DNA from: Neisseriaceae bacterium JH1-16
GTDB taxonomy: Bacteria; Pseudomonadota; Gammaproteobacteria; Burkholderiales; Chromobacteriaceae
Assembly (NCBI GenBank): GCA_025989215.1
Contig: JAPDNP010000007.1
Span: 186,001 to 250,000 of the forward strand
Reading direction: 5' to 3'
Length of the DNA stretch: 64,000 bases
The position numbers were made by a program, and so were the translations under genes. The notes under the pieces are model-generated. The model saw only the letters and a program-made list of their open reading frames with translations, was not told the origin of the DNA and did no database searches. Of this stretch, positions 33,707 through 45,944 are shown one piece after another (the first letter of the stretch is position 1; every line of letters starts with the position of its first letter).

Positions 33707-34147
33707 ATGCAGATCAGTTTGAGCACTAAGAATCCTGGGCTGGAACGTTTATTCGGCCGAGGCAACAAAGACGGCCGCCTGACACTGGCCGCCATTCGCG
33801 CACGCGCCAGTCGCCAACTGGCCAAGTTCAGCAAGCTGGTTGAACAGCAGTTGGCCGAACACTCGATCACCATTCCGCCCGCCATCGGGCTGGTCAGCTG
33901 CCCCAGCTGCGAGCTGACCATCGATAACGCCCACCCGCAGGCCGAGGCGGTGCGCACCTGGCTCACCGGCAACGTGAAGGTCGCCAAGCATTTCAAGGAA
34001 GTCGAAGTGCTGTTCGAGATCGTCCGTGCCACCGAGCAGCCGGGCGTAACACTCGCTAGCACGGCGTGCTTCCACATCGGCCTGACCAGCGCCGGACCGG
34101 TCGCCTACTTCGAAGAACATCGCTGCGAGGCACAGGCTGAAGGCTGA
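33707..34147 (+). CDS. conserved-looking protein of unknown function with CxxC
   Basis: 146 aa from ATG 33707 (GGAG nine bases upstream). I do not recognise the family. It is soluble and basic at the N-terminus (KDGRLTLAAIRARASRQLAKF), with a CPSCE motif in GLVSCPSCELTIDN (near residues 66-69) and further Cys at about 125 and 140. No signal peptide. It is preceded by 317 bp of promoter-like AT-rich DNA with a dyad and followed by a perfect palindromic terminator, so it is a single-gene unit. One 10-mer at 33850-33859. Clear coding bias supports it as real. Confidence 0.75.
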   Translation: MQISLSTKNPGLERLFGRGNKDGRLTLAAIRARASRQLAKFSKLVEQQLAEHSITIPPAIGLVSCPSCELTIDNAHPQAEAVRTWLTGNVKVAKHFKEVEVLFEIVRATEQPGVTLASTACFHIGLTSAGPVAYFEEHRCEAQAEG

Positions 34148-34170
34148 GTCTCGCTCTAGCTACAAAAACC

Positions 34171-34200
34171 AGGGGAGCCCGCGGGCTCCCCTGTCTCATT
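34171..34200. terminator. palindromic terminator between 33707 gene and aceK
   Basis: AGGGGAGCCC-GC-GGGCTCCCCT (34171-34192) is fully self-complementary, flanked by A-rich DNA on the left and GTCTCATTT on the right. It lies between convergent genes and serves both. Confidence 0.75.
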
Positions 34201-35962
34201 TCTGGCCAGCTAATCGCCCGTCCAATGGGCGAAAACGCAACTGCTGCGGGTAGGGGAAGAAGTCCTCGATGAAGCCGGCACGGATGCGTTGCTGGCGCGT
34301 CTGCCAGAATTCGGGACTCAGCAGGTCGGCATGGTGCTCGAGAAACACCCGTCGCACCTCGGGGTCGCCGAGCAGGAAGGTGGCGAACTCCTCCGGAAAC
34401 ACATCGCTGCGCGCCACCGGGTACCACACCTCGCCAGACATCTCCATCTCGGGGTTCGGCGCCTCGGGAATGTGCCGGAAATTGCAGTCGGTCAGGTATT
34501 CGATCTCGTCGTAGTCGTAGAAGATCACCCTGCCGTAGCGGGTCACGCCGAAGTTCTTGTACAGCATGTCGCCGGGGAAGATGTTCGCCGACGCCAGCTC
34601 CTTGATCGCATAGCCGTAATCGCAGATCGCACGCGCCTTCTCCTCGGCATCCACCTGCGCCAGGTACAGGTTGAGCGGCTTCATGCGCCGCTCGATGTAC
34701 AGGTGGCGGATCACGATGCGCTCGCCGTCCTCCTCCAGCAGCGACGGCACCTGGGCGCGCAGTTCGGCCAACAGCTCGGCGGTGAAGCGCGCCTTGGGGA
34801 AGGCCACATTGGAGAACTCCAGCGTGTCGGCCATCCGCCCGACCCGGTCGTGGCGTTTCACCAGCTGGTATTTGCGCTTCACCGTGGCATGATCGATGTC
34901 CTTGGGGCCGCCGAACACGTCCTTGATCAGCTTGAACACGTAGGGATAGGACGGCAGGGTGAACACCAGCATCACCAGCCCCTTGATGCCCGGCGCGGTG
35001 ACGAAGTTGTCGTTGGAGTGCTGCAGGTGGTGGATGAAATCGCGGTAGAAGATGTTCTTGCCCTGCTTCTGCAGGCCCAGCATGGTGTAGAGCTCGCCCT
35101 TGCTCTTGGTCGGCATCATCGAGCGCAGGAACTGCACATAGCCCGACGGCACCTCCATGTCGACCAGGAAATAGGCGCGACTGAACGAGAACAGGATGCC
35201 GATGCGCCATGGCTCCAGCAGCACCGTGTCGAGGGTCAGCCGCCCCTGGGTCTCGTGGAACACCGGCACCGCGAACGGGTAGCTGTTGCCGCCGTTCACC
35301 ACCCGCCCCAGAATCCAGGCCGCCTTGTTGCGATAGAACGGCGTCGCCAGCACCTGGATCTGCAGATTCGCCTCCAACACCGGCCAGTCGCCGCCCAGGT
35401 GGACCAGCGCGGCGCGCAGCACGCAACCGATGTCGCGAGCCAGGTGGGCGAACGGCGTCTGCCAGCCGAAGTCGCGCACGATCTGGCGCAGCGTCTGGCG
35501 CAGGCCTGCGGTACGCGGGTAGTAGCTGCGATAGGTCGGCGGATCGGACTCGATGTAGTCGGTGGCGATCGCCGGCCGCACGAAGATGAAGTCGTTGTTG
35601 AAGTAGTCGCGGTGCAGGATGCGGCAGAATACCGAGTTGAAGAAGGTCTCGGCGCACTCCGGCTGCTTGTGGTTGGTCAGAAGACCGATGAAGTACAGCT
35701 TGGACTGCTGCCAGATCTCGTCGTCGAGCAGGTCGGCGTGAAACTCCTGCTGCAGGCGCAGCACGGTCTCGCTGACCCGATCGTCGTAAAACTGGATACG
35801 GTCGCGGATGGCCTGCTGGATGCCCTGCCAGTCCTGCTGCTCGAACAGTGTCTTGGCATGGCGCCCGGTCTCGCGAAACAGCCGGTAGTGCTTGTTGAAG
35901 CCCTCTACCAGCACCTGCGCGATGTCGCGCGCAACCGGGTTGTAGTATTCCGGAATCTGCAT
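34196..35962 (-). CDS. aceK: isocitrate dehydrogenase kinase/phosphatase AceK
   Basis: 588 aa. This bifunctional enzyme phosphorylates and dephosphorylates NADP-isocitrate dehydrogenase, steering carbon into the glyoxylate bypass. It matches AceK along its length (start [58 protein letters not shown]). Its usual target serine lies in the RSLNVALRQ loop of the dimeric Icd, encoded 3.7 kb away (39628-40872). aceA/aceB are not in the window. Confidence 0.95.
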   Translation of the reverse strand: MQIPEYYNPVARDIAQVLVEGFNKHYRLFRETGRHAKTLFEQQDWQGIQQAIRDRIQFYDDRVSETVLRLQQEFHADLLDDEIWQQSKLYFIGLLTNHKQPECAETFFNSVFCRILHRDYFNNDFIFVRPAIATDYIESDPPTYRSYYPRTAGLRQTLRQIVRDFGWQTPFAHLARDIGCVLRAALVHLGGDWPVLEANLQIQVLATPFYRNKAAWILGRVVNGGNSYPFAVPVFHETQGRLTLDTVLLEPWRIGILFSFSRAYFLVDMEVPSGYVQFLRSMMPTKSKGELYTMLGLQKQGKNIFYRDFIHHLQHSNDNFVTAPGIKGLVMLVFTLPSYPYVFKLIKDVFGGPKDIDHATVKRKYQLVKRHDRVGRMADTLEFSNVAFPKARFTAELLAELRAQVPSLLEEDGERIVIRHLYIERRMKPLNLYLAQVDAEEKARAICDYGYAIKELASANIFPGDMLYKNFGVTRYGRVIFYDYDEIEYLTDCNFRHIPEAPNPEMEMSGEVWYPVARSDVFPEEFATFLLGDPEVRRVFLEHHADLLSPEFWQTRQQRIRAGFIEDFFPYPQQLRFRPLDGRLAGQK

Positions 35963-36001
35963 CGGCCTCGTTTCTCCCTGGTGCGTGGCCGACGCGTCTC
36001 A

Positions 36002-36664
36002 TTATGGTTTGCGCCTGCGCGACGACGGAGAATGACCCGACGGTTTTTTCCCAGTCGAGCGCGGCGGCGTTCGGCCAACCTTTGCCCTCGTCGTAGCTTG
36101 CCTGCCGCCCGGCAAATCAGCAAGGTCCACCTCCAGCACCCGGTATTCGCCCGGCGGCAGGCCATCGAGCCGCCACGGCCCGATCGCGACCCGCACCAGC
36201 CGCAGTGTCGGCAGGCCAACTTTCGCGGTCATCCGCCGTACCTGGCGATTCTTGCCCTCGCTGATCACGATCTCGATCCAGCAGTCCGGCACGCTCTTGC
36301 GAAACCGCACCGGCGGATTGCGCGGCCACAGCTCGGGCGTCTCGATCCGGCGCGCGGTGCCGGGCCGGGTGACGAAATCGCCCAGATCCACCCCGGCTTC
36401 CAGCGCCGCCAGCTGTTCGTCGCTCGGTTCCCCTTCCACCTGCACCCAGTAAGTCTTCGGCAGCTTCCAGCGCGGGTCGGCGATGCGGTGCTGCAGCGCG
36501 CCGTCGCCGGTCAGCAGCAACAACCCCTCGCTGTCGGTGTCGAGCCGCCCGGCCGGGTAGACCCCCGGCAGGTCGATACAGGATTTGAGCGTGGGATGCT
36601 TCGGGTGCTCGGAAAATTGGCAGATCACGCCGTAGGGCTTGTTGAGCAGAATCAGTTGGGACAT
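36002..36664 (-). CDS. rluE: 23S rRNA pseudouridine synthase RluE-like
   Basis: 220 aa from ATG 36664 ([18 protein letters not shown]). The catalytic motif is [17 protein letters not shown] (Asp in RLDTDS). KNRQVRRM and [14 protein letters not shown] are typical of the RluE/RluF branch, and RluE modifies U2457 in E. coli. There is no S4 domain, as in RluE. The basic C-terminal tail ([19 protein letters not shown]) is longer than usual. The frame extends upstream to 36880 without coding character. Confidence 0.88.
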   Translation of the reverse strand: MSQLILLNKPYGVICQFSEHPKHPTLKSCIDLPGVYPAGRLDTDSEGLLLLTGDGALQHRIADPRWKLPKTYWVQVEGEPSDEQLAALEAGVDLGDFVTRPGTARRIETPELWPRNPPVRFRKSVPDCWIEIVISEGKNRQVRRMTAKVGLPTLRLVRVAIGPWRLDGLPPGEYRVLEVDLADLPGGRQATTRAKVGRTPPRSTGKKPSGHSPSSRRRKP

Positions 36665-37121
36665 GGCCAGATCGGCAGAAGGAACAATGCCCCGGATGAT
36701 AGCAAGGCTGGGCTCAGCTCGTCGGCTCCGCGCACCGGCCGCCTGCCGTTTGCTGGGCACGCCGACGTGTCCTGTCCCGCTGCCGTGCTTGGCGCGGGCC
36801 GGCAAGTTAGCGTTTTCACCAACGCCGCAGGACAGTGAAGCGCGGTATAATTCGCAATTGAAAATAAACCCGGCAATCAATAAGCATAATTGGTTCGGGT
36901 GCGCTTCGAGCGGGGCGGTCGGGGCGCGATATAATTCGTATTTGAAAAGCCAGCCGGCAGTCCGCGGGCTTCGTCGCTCGCTGCATCACAGGCAAAGCAT
37001 TGCGCCTGGTAGGGCCGGTTTTTCCAATACCGTTTCAACACGCCAGCACGGGATGTCGCCCAGCGCCTCAGCCTCCTCGCGCCATCGTTCAATTGTCGCA
37101 AGACACTCATGGAGTAAAGTA
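36665..37121. other. intergenic region upstream of monomeric icd
   Basis: 457 bp without a gene; it holds the duplicated promoter-like block described separately and probably the rluE promoter. Confidence 0.6.
36840..36960 (+). promoter_or_regulatory. tandem duplicated -10 promoter blocks upstream of monomeric icd
   Basis: GCGCGGTATAATTCGCAATT (about 36840-36860) and GCGCGATATAATTCGTATTT (about 36925-36944) are near copies 84 bp apart. Each has a consensus TATAAT (36846-36851, 36930-36935), followed by GAAAA and CCGGCARTC. -35 regions are poor at 17-bp spacing. Both point to the gene at 37122. Confidence 0.6.
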
Positions 37122-39359
<2,238 letters not shown>

Positions 39360-39402
39360 GGAAGGTCGGCGACGATCAAAGTGCCGACACTTCGCACCAA
39401 CT

Positions 39403-39433
39403 AAAAATGCCAGGGCCCTGCCCTGGCATTTTT
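39403..39433. terminator. intrinsic terminator of monomeric icd
   Basis: AAAAATGCCAGGGC (39403-39416) / GCCCTGGCATTTTT (39420-39433), three-base loop. Perfect. Confidence 0.9.
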
Positions 39434-39554
39434 GCATTCCAGCTTGTCGCAGTGACATCACGCCGCTTATGCGGCACCTCGGAGGCGATCGGATTTTGGT
39501 GGATAATGGCTAAGCAGTCTTGGCGCAATCCGCCTTAGCACTGTCACAACAGGT

Positions 39555-39560
39555 TAGAAT
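39555..39560 (+). promoter_or_regulatory. probable -10 (TAGAAT) of dimeric icd
   Basis: TAGAATGCGGGAT lies 68 bp before the start codon at 39628, sharing the TAGAATG core with the udk and mutS promoters. A small dyad CTGT-CACA-ACAG (39541-39552) is just upstream. Confidence 0.45.
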
Positions 39561-39627
39561 GCGGGATATCAGGCGCCGCAGACCGGCGACTGCACGACAA
39601 ATCTGTCTCAACCAGAAGGGAGCAGCA

Positions 39628-40872
39628 ATGAGCGCATCTCACATCCGGGTTCCAGCAGGCGGTCAGAAAATCGTTCCGGGACAGCCTATCCCGAGCCATC
39701 CGATCATCCCGTTCATCGAAGGCGATGGCATTGGTGTCGACATTACGCCGGTCATGAAGGAGGTTATCGACGCCGCCGTCGCGAAGGCCTACGGCGGCCA
39801 GAAGCAGATTCACTGGATGGAAGTCTACGCCGGAGAGAAGGCCACCCGCCTGTATGGCAGCGACGAGTGGCTGCCGGAAGAAACCTTCGGCGCGCTGAAG
39901 GAATACGCAGTATCGATCAAGGGGCCAATGACCACCCCGGTCGGCGGCGGCATCCGCTCGCTGAACGTAGCGCTGCGCCAGGAGCTGGACCTATACCAGT
40001 GCGTACGTCCGGTGCGTTACTTCAAGGGCGTTCCGTCGCCGCTGAAACAGCCGGAACTGACCGACATGGTAATTTTCCGCGAGAACACCGAAGACATCTA
40101 CGCCGGCATCGAGTGGCAGGCCGAGTCCGACAGCGCCAAGAAGGTGATCGCCTTCCTGCAGAACGAAATGGGCGTGAAGAAGATCCGCTTCCCGGAAACC
40201 TCGGGCATCGGCATCAAGCCGGTGTCGAAGCAAGGCACCGAGCGCCTGGTCCGCGCCGCGATCCAGTACGCGATCGACAACGACCGCCAGTCGGTAACCA
40301 TCGTGCACAAGGGCAACATCATGAAGTTCACCGAAGGTGGCTTCCGTGATTGGGCCTACGCGCTGGCCAAGAACGAGTTCGGCGCCGAGCCGATCGACGG
40401 CGGCCCGTGGTGCAAGTTCAAAAACCCGAAGACCGGCCGCGACATCATCGTCAAAGACGCGATCGCCGACGCCTTCCTGCAGCAGATCCTGCTGCGGCCG
40501 GCCGAATACGACGTGGTGGCCACGCTGAACCTGAACGGCGACTACATCTCCGACGCGCTGGCCGCCCAGGTCGGCGGCATCGGCATCGCTCCAGGCGCCA
40601 ACATCTCGGACAACTACGCAATCTTCGAAGCCACCCACGGCACCGCGCCGAAGTATGCCGGCCAGGACAAGGTGAACCCGGGTTCGCTGATCCTGTCGGC
40701 CGAAATGATGCTGCGTCATCTGGGCTGGAAGGAAGCAGCCGACCTGGTCATCAAGTCGATGGAGGCCGCCATCGCCGACAAGCAAGTGACCTACGACTTC
40801 GCCCGTCTGATGGACGGTGCGACCGAAGTCAGCTGCTCGGCATTCGGTAAAGCGATGATTGCCCGAATGTAA
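39628..40872 (+). CDS. icd: NADP-dependent isocitrate dehydrogenase, dimeric (E. coli Icd type)
   Basis: 414 aa from ATG 39628 ([21 protein letters not shown] upstream); E. coli Icd is 416 aa. The substrate loop [18 protein letters not shown] holds the serine that AceK phosphorylates. [27 protein letters not shown] and the NADP-binding [16 protein letters not shown] are also present. It duplicates the reaction of the monomeric enzyme encoded immediately upstream. It ends at a strong terminator pair. Confidence 0.97.
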   Translation: MSASHIRVPAGGQKIVPGQPIPSHPIIPFIEGDGIGVDITPVMKEVIDAAVAKAYGGQKQIHWMEVYAGEKATRLYGSDEWLPEETFGALKEYAVSIKGPMTTPVGGGIRSLNVALRQELDLYQCVRPVRYFKGVPSPLKQPELTDMVIFRENTEDIYAGIEWQAESDSAKKVIAFLQNEMGVKKIRFPETSGIGIKPVSKQGTERLVRAAIQYAIDNDRQSVTIVHKGNIMKFTEGGFRDWAYALAKNEFGAEPIDGGPWCKFKNPKTGRDIIVKDAIADAFLQQILLRPAEYDVVATLNLNGDYISDALAAQVGGIGIAPGANISDNYAIFEATHGTAPKYAGQDKVNPGSLILSAEMMLRHLGWKEAADLVIKSMEAAIADKQVTYDFARLMDGATEVSCSAFGKAMIARM

Positions 40873-40890
40873 GCATTTGCATCAAATCGT

Positions 40891-40915
40891 AAAAACCCGC
40901 CACAGGCGGGTTTTT
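40891..40915 (+). terminator. intrinsic terminator of dimeric icd
   Basis: AAAAACCCGCC (40891-40901) / GGCGGGTTTTT (40905-40915), three-base loop. Confidence 0.92.
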
Positions 40916-40922
40916 ATTTATC

Positions 40923-40938
40923 TATTATTGCAATAATA
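40923..40938. repeat. palindrome TATTATTGCAATAATA between two terminators
   Basis: Perfect 16-base palindrome in AT-rich spacer between the icd and cold-shock-gene terminators. No function assigned. Confidence 0.4.
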
Positions 40939-40947
40939 AAACTGCAA

Positions 40948-40974
40948 ATAAAAAAACCCGCCTGTAGCGGGTTT
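40948..40974 (-). terminator. intrinsic terminator of the cold-shock gene
   Basis: On the minus strand AAACCCGC / GCGGGTTT (arms 40967-40974 and 40954-40961) followed by a run of seven T. It shares the ACCCGCC arm sequence with the neighbouring icd terminator. Confidence 0.85.
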
Positions 40975-41029
40975 CTTACGGTCCAACCAGGCCCGCCATT
41001 ACAGCGAACCAGTTGCACATTCAAACCGA

Positions 41030-41233
41030 TTAAGCGGCCTGGATGTTCGACGCTTGCTTACCTTTCGGGCCGTTCACGATGTCGAACGAGACACGCTGGC
41101 CTTCCTTCAGAGTCTTGAAGCCCGGCATGTTGATAGCCGAAAAGTGTGCAAACAGATCCTCACCACCTTCATCCGGGGTAATGAAACCGAAGCCTTTAGC
41201 GTCGTTGAACCATTTGACGATACCAGTTGCCAT
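41030..41233 (-). CDS. CspA-family cold-shock protein
   Basis: 67 aa, a single cold-shock domain with RNP1 KGFGFITP and RNP2 DLFAHFSAI. It binds single-stranded RNA/DNA and melts RNA structure. It has a leader of about 105 nt from the promoter at 41345-41373, long for this genome and usual in csp genes. Several paralogues normally exist, so no symbol is given. It diverges from clpS. Confidence 0.95.
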   Translation of the reverse strand: MATGIVKWFNDAKGFGFITPDEGGEDLFAHFSAINMPGFKTLKEGQRVSFDIVNGPKGKQASNIQAA

Positions 41234-41344
41234 CTTACTTCCTATGCATAAATCAAGGCTGGTGAGGCCGAACCATAAAGCTTGAAGCGCTGCATGTCGA
41301 TGTCATTTGCACCGGCAGAAACTTAAGCCCAGCACCTGACAGCA

Positions 41345-41373
41345 TTTCTACGCAACCATCGCGGCAACGTCAA
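41345..41373 (-). promoter_or_regulatory. promoter of the cold-shock gene
   Basis: Minus-strand -35 TTGACG (41373-41368) and -10 TAGAAA (41350-41345) with a 17-base spacer. Transcription would start near 41338, giving a leader of about 105 nt. Confidence 0.55.
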
Positions 41374-41458
41374 GTCATACTCCGTTACAGGTCCTCACTT
41401 GAAAAACCCACCATCGGAACCAAAATTGAAGTAGTCCGCAATTTTGCTCAAGGCTCAA

Positions 41459-41767
41459 ATGTCAGCGCAGTTTCAGGATGATGCCCAGCTTGAGGCATCG
41501 CGGGTGCGGATTGCCCCGCCTCCGCTCTATAAGGTCCTGTTATTAAACGATGATTTCACACCGATGGATTTCGTCGTCGAAGTTTTACAGACCTTCTTTT
41601 TTATGGACCGGGAAAAAGCCACCCGGGTGATGCTGCAAGTGCATACACAGGGCCGCGGTGTGTGTGGCGTTTATACCAAAGATGTAGCCGCAACCAAGGT
41701 TGAGCAGGTGCAAGGCTTTGCCAAGGCGAACCAGCATCCGCTTCAGTGTGTGATGGAGGAAAACTGA
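41459..41767 (+). CDS. clpS: ClpS, N-end rule adaptor of ClpAP
   Basis: 102 aa from ATG 41459 (AAGG five bases upstream; a TTG at 41444 is the alternative). The core [20 protein letters not shown]...F is the ClpS fold, with the N-degron pocket and ClpA-binding surface. It delivers N-end-rule substrates to ClpA and inhibits other ClpA substrates. The stop TGA overlaps the clpA ATG by one base, so the two are translationally coupled. Confidence 0.96.
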   Translation: MSAQFQDDAQLEASRVRIAPPPLYKVLLLNDDFTPMDFVVEVLQTFFFMDREKATRVMLQVHTQGRGVCGVYTKDVAATKVEQVQGFAKANQHPLQCVMEEN

Positions 41768-44043
41768 TGATTGCCCAAGAGCTTGAAGTAAGCCTGCACA
41801 TGGCGTTTATGGACGCCAGGCGCAAACGGCACGAGTTCATCAGCGTTGAGCATCTGCTCTTGGCGATGATCGATAACCCGTCGGCGGCTGAGGTGCTGCG
41901 CGCCTGCGGAGCCAACCTAGACCAGCTGAAAAAACAGTTGTCGGACTTTATCGACGAACATACGCCGACCGTGCCCGGTGACAACGAGGTGGAAACCCAG
42001 CCGACGCTCGGCTTCCAGCGCGTGATTCAGCGCGCGATCCTGCACGTGCAGTCGTCCGGCAAGAAGGAAGTGACCGGCGCCAACATCCTGGTCGCCATCT
42101 TCGGCGAGAAGGATTCGCACGCGGTCTACTACCTGCACCAGCAGGGCATCTCGCGCCTGGACGTGGTGAATTTCATCTCCCACGGCATCACCAAGCAGCG
42201 TTCGCAGCCGTCCCCCCCGGGCGAACCGCGCGAACAGGGTGAAACCGAGTCCGACGAGGCCACCGGCCCGGGCGGCGCGCTGGAGAACTACACCCAAGAC
42301 CTGAACCAGCTGGCGCGCGACGGTCGCATCGACCCGCTGATCGGCCGCGAGCACGAGGTGGAACGGGTGATCCAGGTGCTGTGCCGTCGCCGCAAGAACA
42401 ACCCGCTCCTGGTCGGTGAGGCCGGGGTAGGCAAGACCGCGATCGCCGAGGGGCTGGCGCGCCGCATCGTCAATGGCGAAGTACCGGAAGTATTGGCCAA
42501 GGCCTCGGTGTACGCGCTCGACATGGGCGCCCTGCTCGCCGGCACCAAGTATCGCGGCGACTTCGAGCAACGCCTGAAGGCGGTGATCAAGCAACTGACC
42601 GACGACGAACACGCGATCCTGTTCATCGACGAGATCCACACGCTGATCGGCGCCGGCGCCGCTTCGGGCGGCACGCTCGACGCGTCCAACCTGCTGAAAC
42701 CGGCACTGTCGAACGGCACGCTGCGTTGCATCGGCGCGACCACCTACAACGAGTACCGCGGCATCTTCGAGAAAGACAACGCGCTGTCGCGTCGCTTCCA
42801 GAAGATCGACGTCAGCGAGCCGACGGTGGAACAGACGATCGAGATCCTCAAGGGGCTGAAAAGCCGCTTCGAGGAGCACCACGGCGTCAAATACACCCAG
42901 GCGGCTCTGTCGACCGCGGCCGAATTGTCAGCGCGCTTCATCAACGACCGTCACCTGCCCGACAAGGCGATCGACGTGATCGACGAAGCCGGCGCGGCAC
43001 AGAAGATCCTGCCGAAGTCGCGTCAGAAGAAGACCATCGGCAAGCCGGAGATCGAGGACATCGTCGCCAAGATCGCCCGGATTCCGCCGAAGACGGTATC
43101 GTCCGACGACAAGAATGCGCTGAAGAACCTGGAGCGCGACCTGCGCAACGTGGTGTTCGGCCAGGACAAGGCGATCGAAGCGCTGTCCGGTGCGATCAAG
43201 ATGGCGCGCTCGGGCCTCGGCAACCCGCAGAAGCCGATCGGCTCCTTCCTGTTCTCGGGCCCGACCGGCGTCGGCAAGACCGAGGTGGCACGCCAGCTGG
43301 CGTTCAGCCTGGGCGTCGAGCTGATCCGTTTCGACATGTCCGAGTACATGGAACGCCACGCGGTGTCGCGCCTGATCGGTGCGCCTCCGGGCTACGTCGG
43401 TTACGAGCAGGGCGGCCAGTTGACCGAGGCCGTCACCAAGCACCCGTATGCGGTGTTGCTGCTCGACGAGATCGAGAAAGCCCACCCGGACATCTTCAAC
43501 GTGCTGCTGCAGGTGATGGACCACGGCACGCTGACTGACAACAACGGGCGCAAGGCCGACTTCCGCAACGTGATCGTGATCATGACCACCAACGCGGGGG
43601 CCGAATCGCTGTCCAAGCCGACGCTGGGCTTCACCAACACCAAGGCGGCCGGTGACGAGATGGGCGATATCAAGCGCCTGTTCAGCCCGGAATTCCGCAA
43701 CCGGCTGGACGCGATGATTCCGTTCTCGATGCTCGACGAGACGATCATCCTGCGCGTGGTGGACAAGTTCCTACTGCAGCTCGAACAGCAGCTGGCCGAG
43801 AAAAAGGTCGAAGCGCACTTCACCGAGGCGCTGCGTACCTTCCTCGCCAAGCGTGGTTTCGATCCGCAGATGGGCGCCCGCCCGATGGCGCGCCTGATCC
43901 AGGACACCATCCGCAAGGCCTTGGCCGACGAGTTGCTGTTCGGCAAGCTGGTCGACGGCGGCGAAGTGACGATCGACGTCGACGCCGACAACAAGGTGCA
44001 GCTGCGCTTCAACGAGCCGGTGGCCGCCCCCGAACCGGTGTAA
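41767..44043 (+). CDS. clpA: ATP-dependent Clp protease ATPase subunit ClpA
   Basis: 758 aa, the length of E. coli ClpA. It has an N-terminal repeat domain (to about 145) and two AAA+ modules: first Walker [14 protein letters not shown] and Walker [17 protein letters not shown], second Walker [14 protein letters not shown] and Walker [14 protein letters not shown]. An IGL-type ClpP-docking loop is expected between them. It unfolds proteins for ClpP. ATG 41767 overlaps the clpS stop. Ends at a strong terminator. Confidence 0.97.
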   Translation: MIAQELEVSLHMAFMDARRKRHEFISVEHLLLAMIDNPSAAEVLRACGANLDQLKKQLSDFIDEHTPTVPGDNEVETQPTLGFQRVIQRAILHVQSSGKKEVTGANILVAIFGEKDSHAVYYLHQQGISRLDVVNFISHGITKQRSQPSPPGEPREQGETESDEATGPGGALENYTQDLNQLARDGRIDPLIGREHEVERVIQVLCRRRKNNPLLVGEAGVGKTAIAEGLARRIVNGEVPEVLAKASVYALDMGALLAGTKYRGDFEQRLKAVIKQLTDDEHAILFIDEIHTLIGAGAASGGTLDASNLLKPALSNGTLRCIGATTYNEYRGIFEKDNALSRRFQKIDVSEPTVEQTIEILKGLKSRFEEHHGVKYTQAALSTAAELSARFINDRHLPDKAIDVIDEAGAAQKILPKSRQKKTIGKPEIEDIVAKIARIPPKTVSSDDKNALKNLERDLRNVVFGQDKAIEALSGAIKMARSGLGNPQKPIGSFLFSGPTGVGKTEVARQLAFSLGVELIRFDMSEYMERHAVSRLIGAPPGYVGYEQGGQLTEAVTKHPYAVLLLDEIEKAHPDIFNVLLQVMDHGTLTDNNGRKADFRNVIVIMTTNAGAESLSKPTLGFTNTKAAGDEMGDIKRLFSPEFRNRLDAMIPFSMLDETIILRVVDKFLLQLEQQLAEKKVEAHFTEALRTFLAKRGFDPQMGARPMARLIQDTIRKALADELLFGKLVDGGEVTIDVDADNKVQLRFNEPVAAPEPV

Positions 44044-44060
44044 GCCTATCGTTGCAATCA

Positions 44061-44087
44061 AAAGCCCGGCTCAGGCCGGGCTTTTTT
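44061..44087 (+). terminator. intrinsic terminator of clpA
   Basis: AAAGCCCGGC (44061-44070) / GCCGGGCTTT (44075-44084), TCAG loop, six T. A GTTGGCCGAA copy follows at 44103-44112, before the convergent xerD stop codon. Confidence 0.9.
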
Positions 44088-44116
44088 GTTGGTGCACCGA
44101 AGGTTGGCCGAAGCGT

Positions 44117-45031
44117 TCACCCGCGCGGATGGTGGCGGGCGTGCAGCTGCTTGAGCCGCTCGCGCGCCACATGGGTATAGATTTGCGTGGTGGAAATATC
44201 GGCGTGGCCGAGCAGCAGCTGCACCACGCGCAGGTCGGCGCCGTGGTTGACCAGATGGGTGGCAAAGGCGTGGCGCAGCGTGTGCGGGCTAACCTTGGGC
44301 AGGCCGAGCCGCTTGGCGTAGCCGGAAATCAGATACCAAGCCATCTGCCGCGTCATGCCCGCCTTGCGCTGGGTAACGATCAGCGCGTCAGTCTGCGCAC
44401 CGGCCAGAATCAGCGGCCGCGCCTCAATCAGATAGCGGGTCAGCCACTCCTGCGCGACTTCGCCGATCGGCACCAGCCGTTCCTTATTGCCCTTGCCGAT
44501 CGGTTGCACCAGCCCGTTGACGATGTCGAGCTGGTCTCGGCGCAGCGCCACCAGCTCGCTGATGCGCAGACCGGTGGCGTAGAGCAGTTCGATCAGTGCG
44601 CGATCACGCAATCCCAGCGGCGTATCGATATCCGGCGCATCGAGCAAGGCCTCGACATTGGCCTCGGACAAGGTCTTCGGCAGCCGCTGCCCCAGCCGCG
44701 GCGCGGCCAGCCGTGCACTCGGGTCATCGGCGCGCAAGCCTTCCGCACACAAGTACTGGTAGAAGCGCCGCAGCGTCGACACTAGGCGCGCCCGGGTCGC
44801 CGGCTTCTCGCTGTCGCCGGCTGCAAGCAGCATATCCTCCAGCGCATCGCGACCGGCCTCGGCCAGCAAAATACCGTGTTCGGCCAACCTGAGCGCCAGC
44901 TTGCGCAGATCGCGGCGGTAGGCCGCCAGCGTGTTCTTCGCCAGGTTGTCGCTCAGCCACAGCTGGTCGAGAAACTGGTCGATCAAAGTCTCGTCGGCGG
45001 CCGGGACCGCGAGCGGCTTCGTTTCGCTCAC
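44117..45031 (-). CDS. xerD: tyrosine recombinase XerD
   Basis: 304 aa from GTG 45031. The N-terminal SAM-like core-binding domain (to about 115) is followed by a catalytic domain with Arg in ATGLRISELVALR, Lys in GKGNKERLVP, HTLRHAFATHL (His, Arg), a His in LLLGHADISTT and the nucleophile Tyr in TQIYTHV. With XerC it resolves chromosome dimers at dif. GTG overlaps the ogt stop as GTGA, so the two are coupled. The frame opens as far back as 45529, but that part is antisense-like shadow of ogt. One reverse 10-mer at 44879-44888. Confidence 0.94.
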   Translation of the reverse strand: MSETKPLAVPAADETLIDQFLDQLWLSDNLAKNTLAAYRRDLRKLALRLAEHGILLAEAGRDALEDMLLAAGDSEKPATRARLVSTLRRFYQYLCAEGLRADDPSARLAAPRLGQRLPKTLSEANVEALLDAPDIDTPLGLRDRALIELLYATGLRISELVALRRDQLDIVNGLVQPIGKGNKERLVPIGEVAQEWLTRYLIEARPLILAGAQTDALIVTQRKAGMTRQMAWYLISGYAKRLGLPKVSPHTLRHAFATHLVNHGADLRVVQLLLGHADISTTQIYTHVARERLKQLHARHHPRG

Positions 45032-45501
45032 AGCAGCAAGGCGCCTTCGTGCACCAGGAGCCAGTGCTTGATCGACACGGTCGGCGATTCGATCGAACGA
45101 TTGAAGCCGCCCAGGCCGTGCTGCGCCAGCACCCGGTGACAGGGAATGATGATCGGCAGCGGATTTCGACCGCAGGCGCCGCCGACCGCGCGCGCGACCG
45201 AACCGGTGCGTTCGGCCAACTCGCCATAGCTGCGCGTCTCGCCGTAGGGAATCGCGGCGATCTCGCGCCACACCTGCTGCTGGAATGGCGTGCCGACCGG
45301 CCGCAACGGCAGGTCGAACTGGAACACGGGGTCGGTGAAATAGGCATTCAGCTGCTGCACCGCCTCGGCGGCCAGCGAGCCCGGCGGCGGGGCCAGCAAG
45401 GGCTGCGGCTCGGTCAGAAAGTGCACGGCGAGCAGCGCGTCGGCATCGGCGATCAGGCCCAGTTGGCCGAACGGTGCGGCGAGTATGGCGTGGTAGGTCA
45501 T
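45028..45501 (-). CDS. ogt: methylated-DNA-protein-cysteine methyltransferase (Ogt type)
   Basis: 157 aa from ATG 45501 (MTYHAILAAPFGQLG). The active-site Cys is in IIPCHRV, preceded by GGACGRNPLP and followed by GLGGFNRSIE. It removes methyl groups from O6-methylguanine in a single-turnover reaction. The frame opens at 45669, but the upstream part crosses the rplS terminator and is not used. Two 10-mers flank the coding centre (45211 reverse, 45462). Confidence 0.92.
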   Translation of the reverse strand: MTYHAILAAPFGQLGLIADADALLAVHFLTEPQPLLAPPPGSLAAEAVQQLNAYFTDPVFQFDLPLRPVGTPFQQQVWREIAAIPYGETRSYGELAERTGSVARAVGGACGRNPLPIIIPCHRVLAQHGLGGFNRSIESPTVSIKHWLLVHEGALLL

Positions 45502-45513
45502 CGGCGCATAAAA

Positions 45514-45541
45514 AAAGCGCAAGGCACATGCCTTGCGCTTT
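45514..45541 (-). terminator. intrinsic terminator after rplS
   Basis: Minus-strand stem AAAGCGCAAGGC / GCCTTGCGCTTT (45541-45530 and 45525-45514), ATGT loop, then seven T. It lies only 12 bp before the ogt start and separates ogt-xerD from the ribosomal operon. Confidence 0.88.
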
Positions 45542-45565
45542 CTATCATAAGCGAAAATGCTGGAA

Positions 45566-45943
45566 TCAGGCCGAAACCGGAGCCTTGCGAGCCGGCAGCT
45601 TTTCCTTGATACGAGCCGACTTGCCGGTACGACCGCGCAGGTAGTACAGCTTGGCACGACGCACGTCACCGCGACGCTTCACTTCAACCGAAGCAACCAG
45701 CGGGGAGTGGGTTTGGAAGGTACGCTCAACGCCTTCACCGGCGGAGATCTTGCGCACGATGAACGAGCTGTTCAGACCGCGGTTACGCTTGGCGATGACC
45801 ACGCCTTCGTAAGCCTGCAGACGTTCGCGGTTACCTTCCTTTACCTTCACCTGAACGATCACGGTGTCACCCGGGGCGAATTCAGGAATGGTCTTGCCGA
45901 TGCGAGCGATTTCTTCTTGCTCGAGGATTTGGATCAGATCCAT
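45566..45943 (-). CDS. rplS: 50S ribosomal protein L19
   Basis: 125 aa. [46 protein letters not shown] and [18 protein letters not shown] are the L19 signature. It sits at the 30S-50S interface. It is the last gene of rpsP-rimM-trmD-rplS, one base after the trmD stop codon. Confidence 0.98.
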   Translation of the reverse strand: MDLIQILEQEEIARIGKTIPEFAPGDTVIVQVKVKEGNRERLQAYEGVVIAKRNRGLNSSFIVRKISAGEGVERTFQTHSPLVASVEVKRRGDVRRAKLYYLRGRTGKSARIKEKLPARKAPVSA

Positions 45944-45944
45944 G

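Noticed and set aside
34289-36838. 849-aa plus-strand open frame
   Set aside because: It is wholly antisense to aceK and rluE, has His/Arg/Gln-rich low-complexity composition typical of GC-rich shadow frames, and has no ribosome-binding site. aceK and rluE match known families end to end.
44117-45529. 470-aa frame reading into xerD from inside ogt
   Set aside because: The first 166 codons overlap ogt in another frame and lack XerD similarity. GTG 45031 gives the normal XerD length and couples to the ogt stop.
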